Assembly: GCA_003222235.1 (NCBI GenBank)
Contig: QHVD01000198.1
Coordinates: 1 to 6,249, forward strand
Direction: 5' to 3'
Source: Gemmatimonadota bacterium
GTDB lineage: Bacteria > Gemmatimonadota > Gemmatimonadetes > Gemmatimonadales > GWC2-71-9
Length of the DNA: 6,249 nucleotides
Shown here: positions 5,861 to 6,249 of the stretch, piece after piece
Position numbering within the stretch: the first letter of the stretch is position 1
How the letters are laid out: each line of letters begins with the position of its first letter
Program-made: the position numbers and the translations under genes
Notes under the pieces: generated by a model
Told to the model about the DNA's origin: nothing
The model's database searches: none
Seen by the model: the letters and a program-made list of their open reading frames with translations, nothing else

Positions 5861-5903
5861 GAGGAGCAGGAGCGAATCGGCGGCGCGTTGCAGGGTGGGC
5901 CTG

Positions 5904-6249
5904 TCAGGTCATGAGGAGGAGGATGACGCCCAGCGACGCGAGCACGGAGGCCGCAATGAGGAACTGCGGCACCCGGCTCAAACGCAGCCGGGCCATGCTC
6001 GATTCCACGATGCCGACCAGTGCGGCTACCACTACGAGCCCGAGCACGAGCACCGCGATCGCGGCCGGCCCGGGCAGGCGGGCGCGGGGCACAAGCACGC
6101 CCACGAGCAACGCCCCGAAGAGCGCGAGCTTGAGCGCACTCGCGTAGAGGATGAGCGCGAAATCGGGGCCGCTGTGATCCAGGACGATGACTTCGTGGAT
6201 CATCGTCAGCTCCAGGTGCGTCGCGGGGTCGTCCACCGGCACGCGCGAC
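5904..6249 (-). CDS. hyfC: HyfC-like membrane subunit, C-terminal part (partial)
   Basis: The last 114 residues of a NuoH/HycD/HyfC-type subunit, which anchors the peripheral arm and contributes to the quinone/ion-path region. The 5' end lies beyond the window edge; full-length members have about 310 residues, so roughly a third is seen. The diagnostic stretch VPVDDPATHLELTMIHE, just inside the edge, matches the family's conserved cytoplasmic loop with its acidic residues. Two or three hydrophobic helices follow (about LILYASALKLALFGALLVGVL, AIAVLVLGLVVVAALVGIV, and a C-terminal LIAASVLASLGVILLLM), with the charged ESSMARLRLSRVPQF between the last two, as in relatives. A GTG at 6242 is open but lies inside the conserved loop, so it is not the true start. 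The hyfE-hyfF frame begins 43 bp downstream (GTG 5860), or 10 bp downstream if CTG 5893 is the real start. It is very likely in the same operon. Confidence 0.9.
   Translation of the reverse strand, partial: SRVPVDDPATHLELTMIHEVIVLDHSGPDFALILYASALKLALFGALLVGVLVPRARLPGPAAIAVLVLGLVVVAALVGIVESSMARLRLSRVPQFLIAASVLASLGVILLLMT

Noticed and set aside
4598..5914. 438-codon open frame on the plus strand opposite the HyfE-HyfF gene
   Set aside because: It is antisense to a membrane protein with intact family motifs. Its highly charged, low-complexity composition is the usual complement of hydrophobic codons.

Overview
The window is a stretch of GC-rich bacterial DNA. It is dominated by one minus-strand operon for a membrane complex of the complex I / group 4 [NiFe]-hydrogenase superfamily. 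Base composition and gene style fit a deep-branching or delta-like proteobacterial, NC10/Rokubacteria-like or acidobacterial genome. That placement is an impression, not a proof; no 16S or other taxonomic marker is present.

Layout, left to right. Positions 1-306 hold no convincing gene, only short inverted and direct repeats and a ribosome binding site. At 307-693 (+) lies a small zinc-ribbon protein of unknown function. Its last 11 bases overlap, tail to tail, a family 5 uracil-DNA glycosylase with four cysteines for an iron-sulfur cluster (683-1393, -). Positions 1370-1492 carry three copies of a 31-bp repeat, two direct and one inverted; they run into the 5' end of the glycosylase gene and the stop codon of its neighbour. 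From the right edge the minus-strand operon then reads: HyfC-like membrane subunit (5' end outside the window), one long frame that joins HyfE-like and HyfF-like membrane subunits (3806-5860), HyfG-like 'large' subunit with a NuoC plus NuoD architecture (2292-3809), and HyfI-like small subunit with an N-terminal ferredoxin-like domain (1483-2265). The genes are tightly packed, with a 4-base overlap at hyfF/hyfG, so co-transcription is very likely; the promoter lies outside the window.

How the genes fit together. The small subunit keeps the proximal [4Fe-4S] cysteines and the membrane subunits keep the charged residues of the ion path. The large subunit has lost all four cysteines that would hold the NiFe centre. 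This is therefore not a hydrogenase by sequence. It belongs with the hydrogenase-related ('Ehr'-type) complexes, which probably couple an unidentified redox reaction to ion transport.

The points most worth a second look are: (1) the hyfE/hyfF joint, where one frame reads through but a neighbouring frame ends in a HyfE-like tail and a good ribosome binding site for hyfF survives; (2) the ferredoxin-like domain, which seems to keep exactly one cluster's ligands; (3) the 31-bp repeats; and (4) an 8-bp tandem repeat that duplicates the hyfI ribosome binding site and puts stop codons in all three frames. I see no clearly new system in the window.
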